DNA of 64,000 nucleotides from Panonychus citri. Taxonomy: Eukaryota; Arthropoda; Arachnida; Trombidiformes; Tetranychidae. The stretch is taken from NCBI RefSeq assembly GCF_014898815.1, contig NW_026515539.1, positions 1,426,001 to 1,490,000 on the forward strand. Reading direction: 5' to 3'. This document shows positions 10,801 to 25,800 of this stretch, piece by piece; position 1 is the stretch's first letter; each line of letters opens with the position of its first letter. Position numbers and translations under genes: made by a program. Below the pieces are notes generated by a model that saw only the letters and a program-made list of their open reading frames with translations, had not been told where the DNA came from and ran no database searches.

Positions 10801-13800
10801 AATCTGTAGAAAAAAGAAAAGGCAGAACAAAAAACTAGAAGAAAAAAGAAACTGGATGCTCGAAAAAAAACTCGATGATAAACCAGTAAAAACGATTCCT
10901 AAAGACATTATATGAGCATCAATCTATTAATATTGGACTTTGCTATCATTTATCCATTGTTAAGATCAGAGGAGTAATAATTTTTCTTTGTCTTCTATTT
11001 TTTTCATCTTCTTTCACTTTCTACTCCATTTCACTTCCTCCCTCTGTCCTTTACTTCATTCATGTAACTCAGGTTGGGTGATTTGGCTCAAAGAGACCAA
11101 GATGATGGTGATAATAAACATAACAAGTATTTGGATCAATAGTCACAACAACAAAAAAAGGTATTTGATATCTGCTTACTATTTTTGTCTCTTGTATTAT
11201 GGCAAAGGGAAATAATAGATGAAATAACTGATCTATGCACGATTATAATCATTATGCAAATTACCAATCAACAAGCATGTAAGTAAACTCAATTTCCTTT
11301 AAATCGTAGATGACATTCATTTCTTATCATCAAGAATGATAATCTTTTTCTTTTCTTTCCTTTCATCTTAAGACTGAAATTCATGCCTTATCTTTACCAT
11401 GAATATACTTTTGCTCCTGTTGAAAATAGAAGATGGAAAATCTCTCATGTTCAAATAATGGTATTGGTTACACATACTCAATGTCACAGTAACATTAACC
11501 TAATCGGAAGTTAATGAAACATTTCATGAAAAGCTTTCCAGTAACCTAAAGATTTGAAACATTTGTGTAATGATTGCTGATTTGAGAGAAGATGAAGAAA
11601 TAGAAACCAGAAAGAAGGAAAAACCAAAGTATAAATTGGAGTAACTGAAAACTACAACATTTACTGACAACTTTTGGGTTAAGCTACCAAAGTGTAACAT
11701 AAGAGTTGAGTTTTTACCAATACTATTCCTGATTATCAATGGGATACACGGATATACAAGAATGGGGTATAACCTTATCGATTGAAATGATATAACTGTT
11801 TTTCTCTCTTTCTTTCTTTCTCTCTTTCTCTCCTATTGGATTAACAGCATGAAAACTCAATCGGAGGATAAATAAAATTTTTGGACGTGAATGCTGAAAG
11901 AAAAGAAAGTGTAGAGCAAATAAGACCACAAAGTTAAGAGAAAGATGATGACGAAGGAAGACGAGAAAAGATGAACAATATCTTTTTCTAAAGAAAAAAG
12001 ATGGAGACCAAGTAGGAATACCATGTTATTATCATTGTTATTATAACAACCATCGGAGTGAGAAGAGGAACCAAGGAGGATAAAAAGCAAAGGAGAATTA
12101 TTTCTGGTCCTGGATGCGCATAGAGAGAGAAAAATGTTGGTATTCAAGACAAGATGAAGAATATACTGTGAAAAAAATCGAATACATTTATATGATGTTT
12201 TGTGGAGTATCACTCGGAGAAACACCAGCAATTCTTGGACTTTTGATAGAGAAATAAGAGAAACATAAAGACCAGAAGAAGTTTCAGAGGAGAAGAATTA
12301 ATGTAAGGTGGATAAATAATGAGAGAGTAAAATAATAGACGAAGAAGAGACAAGAATTCTAACGAAAAACGAAAGTGATACAGTAAATGAGTAGACTTAA
12401 TACAATTGTAAGATGTTCTCTCATCTTCTACTGTCTCAGCATCCATTGGAAATTTAATGTTTCTCATTGTGAAATTGACCTTGAAGCGAATATATTTCCA
12501 GGAGAAAGAGAAACGTAACAATATTCATTATGATACAACTTTTAGAAGGGTATGAAAGGTTATTCTCATCATTTTTATCTTCATCTTCATTACTCTCATC
12601 ATCTTATTTAAAGATAATCCCATTGGTAGAACAAAGATTTATCTCTCTCTCTCTTTCTCTCTCAAACAATTTTCTCCTGATCATCTCTCTATCTTCTCTT
12701 TCACTCACTTTGTCTTATTTATTTATTTTATTGTTTCTTAACCATCAATAGGATCACCTTTTGAATTTCTCTCTTTCTCTTGATTGTGATCCAATTAGAG
12801 TCACCAATGAGAATTATATTTGATCTCTTTTCATTTCATGTTGTTTTATTTCATCTATTTCAGGAATCACCCGTGGCTCTCTCATTCTGTTATCCTAATG
12901 GATTGTTATTGGTAAAAGTGACCGGTGGTCGTTTCTCCATGGATTCTAATGGTCAAAAGTTAAATCATAATCTCAATCGTAAACTTAATTTAATATTTTT
13001 CATTCATCAATCTTATGTCAAAACAAATTACAATCACAATTTAATAATAATGGTACAAAGGGTAAGCATGATACTGAGAAACAATTTTCACTTGACATGA
13101 ATTATTCAAACTTAATTGAAATAATTTACTAAAAACGTAATTAAATAAATCATTTAGGTTGCTTTTTTTTGACATCTTAATTGTTGTATACTCTAATCTA
13201 TGTATTAATTTAATTCCTGATTATTTTTCTCTTTTGTTTTCTAGATAATTTTTTATTTCCCTGGAAATTAAATTACTCCAATTTGATCTAATCAACATTA
13301 ATTTCTGATACTTTGATCACACAAACGTTCATCACGACAACTTTGTGGTCACTATTACAACACTGGACACGTAGTATTTATAATTAACGTATATCTAACT
13401 CTAATGACAACAATACTTGTTCAATCGTTAATTTATGCTAATCAATGTTTCAAAAATTAACTCAGTCAATTTTTCGTCACTTGAGTAAGTTTTTAATTTT
13501 TCTCACATCAACACAATTGAACCAATCAATGGATCGATTCTAGTTATTTTATTTCAAGATCTCTTCAATGTAATGTAGTCTATTTGATTTTATTTGTTAT
13601 TTTGTATTATTTAGATGATGATAATGTTGGACAATCGGAATTAGATAATATTTTAAATGGCTGATTAAGTTCTGATCAAAATGATGTCCTGTTTGAGGTC
13701 AACAGATTTCATGCTCATTCTCTTAAATTACTTCAGATTGGTGAAAGATAAAGAGAGATGAAGATTAAAGAGAGAAAATGATTCAGTTCGATAAAGAATC

Positions 13801-16800
13801 AAAAAGGAAAAGGAAGAAAGAGATTCATTGGGTTACGAAGTCGTTATACTAAATAGCATTTTTAACTCCCACTGGAAACAACAAATTGACCCACTAAAAA
13901 GGAAGACAAGTTCCATATCATTGTAAAGAAAATCCAACAATTTTACCAAAAGAAGATGAAAAGTGATGTGATTTGTTACCATTTTCAGGAGAAAAGAAAC
14001 TTGAACAGTTTCGAAACAGTAAGAAAAAAGAAAATACTGTTCACAAATTGTCATAGACAAAGACATAAACTATCATGACAGTTTTTTTTATGCTGTTATC
14101 ATAACAAGCATTCAAACGATATATCTCATGGTAAATGTTGATTCCATCATCATCATCACCATCATTACCAAAAATATCATTGAAAAAGTTAGCACAACAT
14201 TTAAACAAACTCCCAATAGATTGGAAAAGGATTTTGCTCATCACAACCAATATTCATGGGATATAAACACTGAATGTGTAACACTTAAAGCTGAAATATC
14301 ATCTCCACTGAAATACCAATCATCATGATCATCACCATAATAATGGTAATATTATGAATTGAAAGGCTCAACTAAATCAACGAGTTGAAAGTCAGACGAA
14401 AAAAGAAGATACTTTTCATGAATTCATATAAACAACAATAAAAAATCAATACGATTATTATCATGATCATTGACAATTTGGCGAAATTATCATCTTTATT
14501 GGATCATGAAGAAAGAAGGAAAAGTGACCAATGCTAAGGAATGGCTATCATGACCTAACAATCTCACCTTTTACAAACATCTCTGGACATTTTCTCATTC
14601 ATTTAAAGGTCAAGCATCTGATCATCTTATATAAATATGAATGAAAATCTTATTGTGATAATGATAGTTATTATCTTGATCTCCATTATCATGATAATTA
14701 TTGTAATTACGATCAAATGTTAAACCTGAATCATCGTAGAGAAAAATTATCCCATATCTATTTCATGAATCTTTGAGATGATTTTCATGATAATTTCTTG
14801 TGCTTGAATCACCATTTGAACATCAAAAAATCATAATCCAAGTTAATTCTTAGATGATTATCATCCTAATCATCACCGGCATCCACAATTATCTCAACAA
14901 CAAAACCAACAATGTACTTTTGCGTGTTTAACTTTTTCGTGAGAAATTCGGAAAATATTGGATTCGCTATATAAAAATTGGAAATTCTACCAGGCTAATT
15001 ATTGGTCTATTGCGTGATAATGAATGAAATTCATGTTCGAAAACCAAAGCAAAGGTTCAATTCAGGTGTGATCCCTTATTCATCTAATCATTTGATCTCT
15101 TTTCTTGCCACTTTCAGTATCATTAACTTGATTCCTTTACACACTTTCCGTATACACTTTCAATATAAAACTTCATCATATAATCTTTAGTATCATCTTT
15201 TTTTCGCATCTGTCAACCAATGGAAAGTTAATAAAATAATCCTCTCATGTTTCATGATGCAATATATTCTGTTGAGGACTGTCGAGTAAAATGACAAAGG
15301 AGACGAAAAAAACATCGAAAAATATGTATAATTGACTAACATCATCTTCGCCATAGTGATGAACCTGATTCATGTTAAATGTTGTTAAATGTGATTAACA
15401 CAATTCTCCAACAAGAACAATTATCTTCGGTATCACCTGATTAAATAAATTACTAATAATATGGATTAAGAAAGTATGGGAGAAAATAATTAACTCTGGA
15501 AATGATAATATTAATTTACCAATCCCAGGAATCCCTAGGAATTTACTTATAATTGTTCACGATCATTAGTTGACACAAAATCTTTTCTATTATTAATTGT
15601 ATTGTTATTGATTGTACTTGAACCATTTATTGTTATTTTTGTATCATTGTTATAATATTTACTTATCGTATCAATATTAACCTTCGTTATATTAATAGAT
15701 TAATAGTGATTCCCAAACAATAATTGTAAATCTAGACATTGATTATAATTTTGATGTATTATAATCAAATTGATTGACATTTTGTACTTTTCGCAGATTC
15801 AATTGAAAAATGTATTTTGTAATCAGTTTAAATCAAATTTAACTATCAAACTGATTTAATTTAATCTCTATTACAAATTGATTCAGTTTTTTCTTGCTCA
15901 TTGTAAACTCTGAAAGATTAACTTATAGTTTTTTTTTATATTATTATTTTTCTGTGAATTTAATCCACTTTAAAAATACTAAATCGTTTAGACTTTATTA
16001 TAACTGATTAACTGATCGTTTCAAATTATTTCATTATTCTACTTTGTTTGGTTAATCTACTAATTCATCTTCAAAAGAGTTAATTGTTTCGTATACATCA
16101 ATTGATTGTCTTCAGTTCACATGATAATTAATGATTGTTACATTTAAATTTTATTCTCTTTTCTTTCTCGATTTATAGTATAAATATATTGTTATCATTC
16201 CTTGTACTACACTACTGATTAAAGGTAATTTTCGTCGAAAAAGAACAAAAAAGTTCGAATTTTTTTTGTTCGTTGCTCGTTCCATTGTTATTATCTGTAA
16301 AGTGTGAAGGCTTTTTTCACCTTTTTCCATTTTAAATAAGAGAAAAACTCGAGATGATTTACTAGTTTATCTTTTGTATCATTATGTAATTTTGTTGTTC
16401 ACTAAGCAATTTAGCTTCATTTCAATAAATCAAGTTACAAATTCAAAAAAAGGTTATCTCCTAACTGTAAATTGTTAAGAGTAGCTGAGAAGCCTCTTGG
16501 CTCATGGGAAAAGGTTATCATCATGGTAAATAATCAATCATTTGTATTACTATCTAATATAAGGCAATGAAGACTGAGAAAGGGTTGATTATATATGAAT
16601 ATAATTAAATTTCAATCACATGAATATCATAATCAACGTAGATTCTGTTCAACGATATAGACACACTAAAAGGAAAGAGGATTTGAATGTTGTACTTACG
16701 GTTTAAGGTTGAGAAGTTTATTAGTTTCCAAGGGAGGGTGTGTAGAGGGTTGAGGAGCATTTTCATCTTGATTTGGCACATTATCCAATATATTTTTGTG

Positions 16801-19800
16801 TTTTCTTTCAGGTGAACTTGGTGGTGTGGCCTGAGAAACGGTAAAAACTGGTTGTGAGGGTATTATGTCAACAACCGTGGCAGTGGGTCCAGAAGAGGGT
16901 GGGGAAGACGGATCGGAGTTTGGATTAGAGGTTGTTGATGATTTACGTCTAGTGGCAAAACGAACCGCTTTGGCCACCGTTCCACTTGAAACACCACCCG
17001 AAGAACCTGAATTAGCCTCAGCAGCGGCTTTAGCCATTTGTCTCAACATTTCGGTTCGTTGTTCCATTCTAAGGGTTCTCTCATAGGTGTATTGTGATAT
17101 ATCGGAATCATTAAATTCAATCACCTCAACGGAAGCTTCAATTCTGATTGCATATAACCAGGCTTTCAGGTCTTTCTTCATTTGAATTGAATTATCTTGA
17201 AGTTGAGCGACCGTGAATACCCGTAGTTTACAATTTTTCCAAACTTTGTGCTGTTTCAATAGAAAGGGAAGTAACATGAGCATTCCACCATCATGGACAA
17301 TCCACCAAACATCAATAAAACCAGTTAATCCTGGAGATGTCGACGTCTCAGGCCACTGGTCAACGCCCTTGGGAACCAACAAAGCATTTTTAGAGGCAGT
17401 AACATTTTTAATCGTTTGCAGGAAAATATCCACTTTACTAGTATTCATTGATTGTCTCCAACCATGAGGCCATCCAAGAAGAATTGTATTATGTTTCAAT
17501 CCACCTAATTAAAAGAGAAAATAGAACAAAAAGAAAAAGAAAATTAAATAAACAAACCAATTAATCAACTGACACCAAAACAAACCCAATAATCTGACCA
17601 TTCACATTTTGGATTAACCTTCAAAAGCCAACACCTTTTCTTATAAAAGAAAGAACAATTTAATCCGTTCATTTAATCGTAGAATTAGAGAGAATTAACT
17701 TAATAAAATTAAGAGAAAAACACTTTGGACAATCAATTAATTATTAAGAAGAAAATAAATCGCAACTTTGTGATTAAAATCTTTGTTTCTATTTCCCTCC
17801 TTTTCTGGTTTTCTCTTGTTTTCTATTGGTCCATTGAAAAGAATTTTTAATTTTCGTTTTTTTTGTCTGATTAATTTTCTCTTCTGTTTCAAATCATGTT
17901 GATTGTTTACACTTTAATTAATTTCCATTTAATTAGTGTTATTTTTTATTCTCTTACATGGTCAACTTTTCATCTTTACCCTGTACCAGTGAATTTGAAG
18001 TTAGAAAATTTTAGTTTAACTATCAACAACTTCTGACAAATTCAAATTGATCAGTTTATTGATGTGACATTTTTTTCCTTGTTCTTTAGAGATGTTACTT
18101 TTCCATTAAAATCATTACATCTATGGGATAAAAGGTAAGAGTAAAAATTGATAAATGATGTTTTATTGCTCTTTTTTCTCTCCCTCTTGATCATCTTCAT
18201 CTTCATCACCATTATCATCGCCATCTTTTTCGTCATTACCTTTATATCCTCTCTGTAAAAGTTTACCCTGTTCTCTTTTTTCAAAGATGATGAGTCTTAT
18301 ATGTTGGTTATGATTGAAAATAATCATCATCATAATTTGTTATTTTATTACCTTGAGTAATAAGAAAAATATTCATCTCAATAGAGTTTGAAATAACGAA
18401 AAAAAGAGAATGAAAAATGAAAGTGAAATAAAGGGAAGATGTAAGACCAGAGTTACAGTAAAAGTGGGGAAAAAGCTTCTTCTAATAGCATCTTTGTTTA
18501 TTTCTCTATCCTTTTCTCTTCTGTGTATCAACCCATATATAAATTACTGTTCATCAGATTTGATCCTAATTAAAGTTGATACATGGGTTTGTCAATTTGC
18601 TTTAACAATAATTAGGAAAAGTAACCCTAAGAGAAAGAATGTAGCAATAAAATAGAATAGAAAACAGATGATGATGATGATGAATGATAATGATGATTAA
18701 CCATAGAGCATCTAAAATGTTAACATCTCATAATATTAATATAATCTAATCAATCGATCAAAAGTGATTCCAAACAATGGTTACAATCAACATCCAATAA
18801 CAAACAACAATAACATTTGTAAGTACACACATCGACATGAACAATATTGAACTCTAACCCTCAGGTTAATTTCACCAACTTCACCTCTAATCAATTAATC
18901 TGAAAATCACTGTGATCATAATTAACTCTCTTTCATCACCAGACTTAATTACATAGATAGAAAAGTATATCAATCCTGATCATTTACTTTCAATTGTTGA
19001 TTACCTTTTTTTTACATCATTTTAAATTCAGTTTCATTCATTATGTTGATTCAATTGTAAATATCAATGATACTCAAATTAAAACTGCTTGAATCTACTT
19101 CAGTTATGATTCCCAATTGGATTAAACATCCTGATTCTGTAATTTGAAATGTTAAGCATAATCAAATGTTTAAAAAAAAAGTTAATTGTAAATAATTGAA
19201 TTCGTACATTTAAATTATTATTTGTTTATGTTTACCAAATTAAGGTAAACACTTTTTTACTCCCAGCAAGTAAACTTATCATTAAATAATAATAACACTC
19301 AAGCCTAACAATTAATAATAAAACAAGTAGCAATAATTTACCAAAAATTAGGTCTTGACACAAAAAGACACTAATTAGAAAGCAATTTAATTGCATTTAG
19401 AATGAGAAAAAAAGTATAATCAACATCTTTAACTTAATTAGTTATTGAAAAATTAACATTAATTGTTTGAAAATCAATAGAAAGTAAAATCCATCCTTTT
19501 TTCTTGATTCAAATTGTAATCAATTAAATTACGTTCTCTCCTTAATATCGTATAGCCATTTTGATAATAATTTACTAATTATCATCACAATTAACAAATT
19601 ACTCAGCTTCAATATAAAACCTGAAAGTATTAAGATAAATAAAACTTTAGTCAAGGAAAATTAAAAAAGAGATGCTAACACTTAACTAATTAATCTCTAA
19701 TCAATTTACGATTAATTAATTACTTTACCAACTAGAAGTCAAAGTAATCAACTTTAACCATTAAAAACTTTAACAAATTAACGAAGAGAAAAAATTTACC

Positions 19801-22800
19801 AAACAATCAAATATGAATTAACCATGAAAATCTTATATTTTTTTTTCTTCTAATCACATTAAGGTTACCCAATGGAATGATCATCTTAAATCAAGTTAAT
19901 GGATAAATGATTTACTCACCTAATCCAGCTGATTGGATATAATATGATAAACCATCAACAACGCTATTTGTAATTAGTATATTGACAAATCCTTTAACTT
20001 TCTCATCGTGCATCGCTTTTACAATGGTCTGTTTGGCAGCCGATGCTCTGGCCTGAGCTTCAATTGAATTTGTACTTCCCTCTATACAAGAACAGACCAA
20101 AGTGAGACCTTTTCCCGCCTTTAGTTGAGCCACAAAGGTTAACAAGTTACGTCGTTTGATGGCCAAATCATCATTATGGGATAATTTAAGGAAAACCATT
20201 ATCTGTGGTCGCCAATTTTTAGTATGAGGAGGAGCATCTTCTAATCTTAATAATGAATATCGAGCCGCTGAAAGTGCCAACCCACGGAAACCATCACCCC
20301 ACTCCTTTTCAGCCCCACGATATTCAATATATTTATATATACAACCGGCGATAATTATTGCTGCTAACGCATAGTACCATGAAGAAATGAACATAACAAA
20401 TAGACAAAGGAATACCCCTGTCATTGATAAAGACCTAAGAACAAGAAATTGTATTTATAAGAAATCAATTTACCAAACAATCAACAGATCGAGAGATATC
20501 AAGGAATAACAATCAAATCAAATCATGATTCCAAGGGAAAGAGGTAAATAACAAGAAAGACACCACAGGAGAGACATTAAAGTAACTGGGGAAAAAAGTA
20601 AATTACTTTTATTCAATGATCCTAATCATGAAACATAATCATAACATGTTTTCAGATTATCAGTATCATTGTTATCATCATCATCATGAATATCATTCAG
20701 ATTGTTATTGTTGCATAAATTGTTTCTCATTGTTTACGAATCAATTTACGATAGATAATAACATCTAGACTCGATGATATTATTATCCGAGAAAATAACA
20801 TCTACCTTTAGAATAACTTACTTTTCTCTCACTCTCCCTTCTATCTTTAATCATTATCATGATGATTATTATATTTTATTTTTTCTAAACATTGTGATTA
20901 TCTTGATTATCGAAATTGAAAATGTTACAATTTTGTGTTTCATGTTGTTGATAATAATAATGATACAGTTATAATATTAGACAAGATGTAATAATATCAT
21001 TCAAAATTTGTGAGTTTTCATCTAAAATCTAATATTTATAAGTAGTACTCATGTAAAAACACTGGAAGGAGAGTGAGAGAGGGAGAAAAGATTATGAAAA
21101 CATTGACAAATTACTTTGCCTTTGTAGTTATTTGAAAACAAAATGGTAGCATCAGAGTAAAAGAAAAAAATGAAGTAAAAAAACCAAGTAGATGAAAAAG
21201 ATGAAATAACAACATTGGATAAAAGGAAAAAAAAGTTCTTTTGCTTTTACCATAATGAGAAGGGGAAAAAGACTAAGTTTTAAAATGTAGTTAATGTTGA
21301 GAGAGAAGAAAATTTCTCGAACTCGAAAAGAATAAAAAAACTTTAAAGTTCTAACTAAAAATTTGGATGATGAGAAAAACTTACAATCAATTTGTTCTAA
21401 TCTTATCATCACGTTAAGATGACAAAATAAGCCTAATAAGTCAAAGAGATTAGTTCTCTTTACTTTTTTTTTCGTCTCAGAAAGTTTAACTTTTCTTGAT
21501 TCTAATTTCATAAAATTTGATTAGATGTTAAATAATTAATCATGGTGATAATCTGATGATGATTATTGAGAGTTTAATAGAGGGAAGGGAAGAGGAGTCG
21601 CTGGGAGTGAATTGGGAGGGTGGAAACTTACCAATGATAATATTTGAACCTTGGCCTCCAATTTGGTGTTTTAAGTAATGATTGAAGTGTACAGGCGAGG
21701 TTAACAAACATATAACACATTAGGAAAAACATTGTTAATATGGGTGCAATAAAGTCGAGGTTACCGATGAGTAGAGCGGCCCAAGCGATGACCGTGGTCA
21801 GTGCGAGGGCTCTGACTGGTTCACCGCGTGAATCGATGACGGCAAACTTATTGAGAAACGGAATGATACCATCATGTGCAATGGCTTGTACTAGACGAGG
21901 TGCTGAAGTTAATGATTGAAGAGCTGCCCCGAGGGTTGAGAAAAGGGCACCGAAAACGATTAGCTTGGGATAAGGCCAGGCTACCAAAGTGACCGCTAGT
22001 TGACCACCAGCACAGGCTCCAAATTTGTCACGGATGAAAAGATTATTGAAACAGGCTCCAAACAGGATAACCGAGGAAAGGTAAACAAACGAGGTGGTCA
22101 GTTGAGCAGCTATGGTTCCCACTGGTATCGATTTTTGACCGTCCTTCAGGTCACCAGAGCGATTTGAACCGGCCAGAATTCCCGTACACGAGGGAAAGTA
22201 AACAGCGACGAAAAAGGTGAATGAAGTTGTAAGGTCCACGAATACATTTGAATAAGGTGGCAGGTCAGGTAGATAACGAGCTAATTATGAGGAGAAAATT
22301 GAAACAATTAATTATTGATGTAATTCAGTATCGATGGTTATCTTAATCATCATGATCATCATCACAAGTTTTTTATCCTCATTTTGATAGTTATTGATTC
22401 TGATTGATTGTTGACCTTTACAAATCTAATAATTAGATTTAACTTGTCACCAATCAATAAATTATTTCTAAATATAGTTTAACACGTTGACCATATTTAA
22501 AGGGCACTTTTATTGGTCAATTGGTTTTTGGCAGCTATTTAGAGTCTCATTTAAAATTAATCATCAATTGATTAATGATTTAATTGTGGGTTAGACGAAA
22601 AATTAATCAACGTTTACATATAATTGTGGTATCGTGGTACTGTAAGTAAATACTACAATCTGTCTGATGATTTATGATTAAATTGTCGGTGGTTTAAGAT
22701 GATTGATAATAGATTACAATTATTACCGTTCAAATGATCGGTAGCGAAATCTGATTTATAGTTGAACATTAGGAAATGTAAATTGGCGACCAGTTTTATT

Positions 22801-25800
22801 AATAATTGAATTAGCAATTGGAGACAATTTAACCCAAAATTGAATAATATACACATATGAATAACCAATCGCATTATCAAAACCACAACAATTAATTTGA
22901 TTCATGTGTAATATTTCATATAACTTATACACATCACAAAACTGAAACTAATTCAATTACAATCAGTCATCAATTGTAACAATTAATAAAAAGTAATCAT
23001 TTCAGGACTAAAATACAGTAGTAAATCTGAAACAATCTGTTACAATTAAATTTAACCAGTGACAGTGAACACAATTAGATAACCAGATAAGGAAGCCAAT
23101 TAATTTACGTTAACACCTTGAAGGTAAATTGTTTGCCAGATAATAATAGTAATTGAATGAGACAGTAATTAATTACTTTTATCCCTTCTAGATGATAAGT
23201 CTTAATTCATTGATTAACGAAATAATCAAAAAAAAGCACAACCGTAAACCCATAACTTTATGACAATTAACTGTTGATGTGTCATGTAATCATTATGATC
23301 ATAAGTCATAATATCAAAATCAATCAAATGCTAATTAATTGCTCGATTGGGGAATTAATTTTCTGTTTCAAGTTAATTTGTATTAACTGTTATTTTTTCA
23401 CTCAAATCCAACTGATTTTGATCGGATCGAAAATGTTTAAATAGGAAAACAAGTTAATCATAATCGTGCATAAATCAGTAAACTATCAGATTGATTCAAA
23501 AATTGAATTGATGGTTCAATGAATTTCCCATGTAACTTGATTTTCATAGAGAAAATCCTTCAATTTAAATCCAAATAGAGAGAAATCAATTCTATCAAAC
23601 TGATTGGATGATAATCATCGTCATCCTCATGAAGATGATGCAAAAAATTGATGTAAACATGATTGACTAAATAATTAACATCTAAATGACATTCAATTTA
23701 AATCACTGATTGATTACCTGAAGAAAAAGTGAGATTCAAATGATTAAACTATAATCAAATTCAGACCATGAATTTATTTCAGTTTTCATGATCATTTCAA
23801 GTTTCATCAGCAATTGATTGATATAAAATTGATGATGATTATCATGAATATTAAACTACAATCAATCAGTATTGATAACAGTTAATCAATTGTTGTTAAT
23901 GATGAGATGATATTATTATCATGTTGTAACTTTGAAAAGGGTTTATAAATTGTTATCAATTGAATTAAATACTTTTCTTCACAATGAACAATTTGGTTCA
24001 ATTGTTTCAACTCAATTCAACAATTTACCCTCAGAGAGGCTTAATAGGTCATGATAATCATGATTCAGTTTTTCATGGTGATTTGTTGATAATCATTCTT
24101 GATCTAATTCAATTATTATATGTTGATATCTCATATCAACTCTACCACTTTTAACTTGTTGTTAATCAATTTAATAACCATAAAGCTGATCAGCACTATA
24201 ATTTGATTTGATATTTTCATTGGAAAAATTGATAAACTTGAAACTTATCATGAAAAACCGTCATGAACAATTTTCATCAGAAAATAAGAGAAAAGAATTG
24301 GAAAAGAAAATAATATTTTCTATTTGATAATATTACTAAACTATTTAGTTTACTGGATGTGGGTTGAGAAGGGGTTGGGAAAAAGTTCTAACAGAAAGTT
24401 TATCAAATTCTTATAAAAATATTACCTATTAGTTGATATTTCTCATGAGGGAAAATTGAAATTCAGTTGAACTTGATGATAACTCTGAGAATTTCAAACT
24501 TTCCCTTAACCTTTAACATAACTAACAAGTGGATCGCCTAATGGATGATTGTTACATCGTTAATATTGATCTAAGAGATTTTAGAATGGACAAAGAAAGA
24601 TAAGTTTATCATGGAATCTGAATAAAGAATAATAAATCAATAATATACATGTAATTCGATAGGAAAAAGAAAAGATTCTTTCAAACTCTATCAAGCCCTT
24701 TTCGATTCTTAAATATAAGTGATATTACTTTTAAATGAACGTCAGACATTCAGATGAGTATTCAGATTATATGTTCAAGATTTTATACCTTGAAATTTCC
24801 TGGAAATTATTCAAAATGAGAAACAAATATCCGAGTTTGGAGACAAGGGAAGCAATAACAAAAAAAGTCTCCATTTATGAGATTCACTTTTCAGTTGCTC
24901 GGATTAGAGTGATGCTTTTTTAACCTCCATGAAAATGGTGAAAGTTTGGAAAGTTTGATTAGCATAAAATAGATTTTGTAATTCTAGTGTTGATAAGCTC
25001 TGATGAGTAGAACAGGAAATAACCAGGAAATGAATTCAGCTCTCGAAAGTTTTCTCAAAATTCTCATTGAATAAGCACCTTGACACGAAACCCGAATCGA
25101 TAAATTTTCTTCTAGAAGAAGCTTCTTCCTAATTCTGAGGATATTCAATGGTCTTTTCAAATCGTTCACGAAATTTCGTGCCGAGTGTTGCGTGGAGTAT
25201 GTATAACCTTAACCCGATTGTATTTAATTGTTACTTTTATATTTTCATGAATGAAACATAATTATAGTTGTACAGAAAAAAAAAGAAAAGGTAATGAAAA
25301 AGTATCTTCATTGGTAATGAGGATGCTGACAGAATCTTGGAATCCATGGTTACTTGTTGTCAAAATTGAGGTTGAAAATATTGTCAAGATTTAGCTAATC
25401 ATTACTGATGAGTGGTTGATCATTAAGCTTTCAGTTTGATTTGATTTTCATGTTACCCTGATCATTTTGTCACTCACATTGAGATAAATATCACCATGAA
25501 TGAAGATGAAAGTAATTATAATGCTGAGGGGAAAAGATGATCATAAATTTGGCGATTCTAGTTCATTGACTTAATGATTGTTAAAATTAATTGATTTATC
25601 ATAAAGTCTTGATGATTACTATTTATATTATATAGTTGAGATGGAAAACTTTGATGATGTTGATTTAGTTCCTGTCGGTGATTTAAATTCAATTATGTCT
25701 TCAAATTGGAATTGAAAGTAAACAGAAAAGAAGAAATAAAAAAGGAGAAACTTTTCCAAATTTATTTTCGATTTGAAAGAAAAGAGATGAAAAGTTTTAC

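Noticed and set aside
11857..12521. Overlapping minus-strand open frames (124 and 103 codons) in KCC intron 5
   Set aside because: Composition follows TTT/TCT-rich intron sequence, frames overlap each other, no conserved motif, and no matching splice structure.
12780..13100. Plus-strand open frame with a TTTCAG before 'ESPVALSFCYPNGLLL' and a GTAAAA after it
   Set aside because: The splice-like flanks make a 48-base candidate exon, but there is no partner exon, no recognised family, and it lies within a KCC intron on the other strand.
16865..17467. Plus-strand frames opposite KCC exon 4
   Set aside because: Antisense shadows of a conserved coding exon.
18410..18655. 81-codon plus-strand frame with a hydrophobic segment
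   Set aside because: Looks like a chance secreted-peptide pattern in intron DNA; no relatives recognised and no promoter signal.
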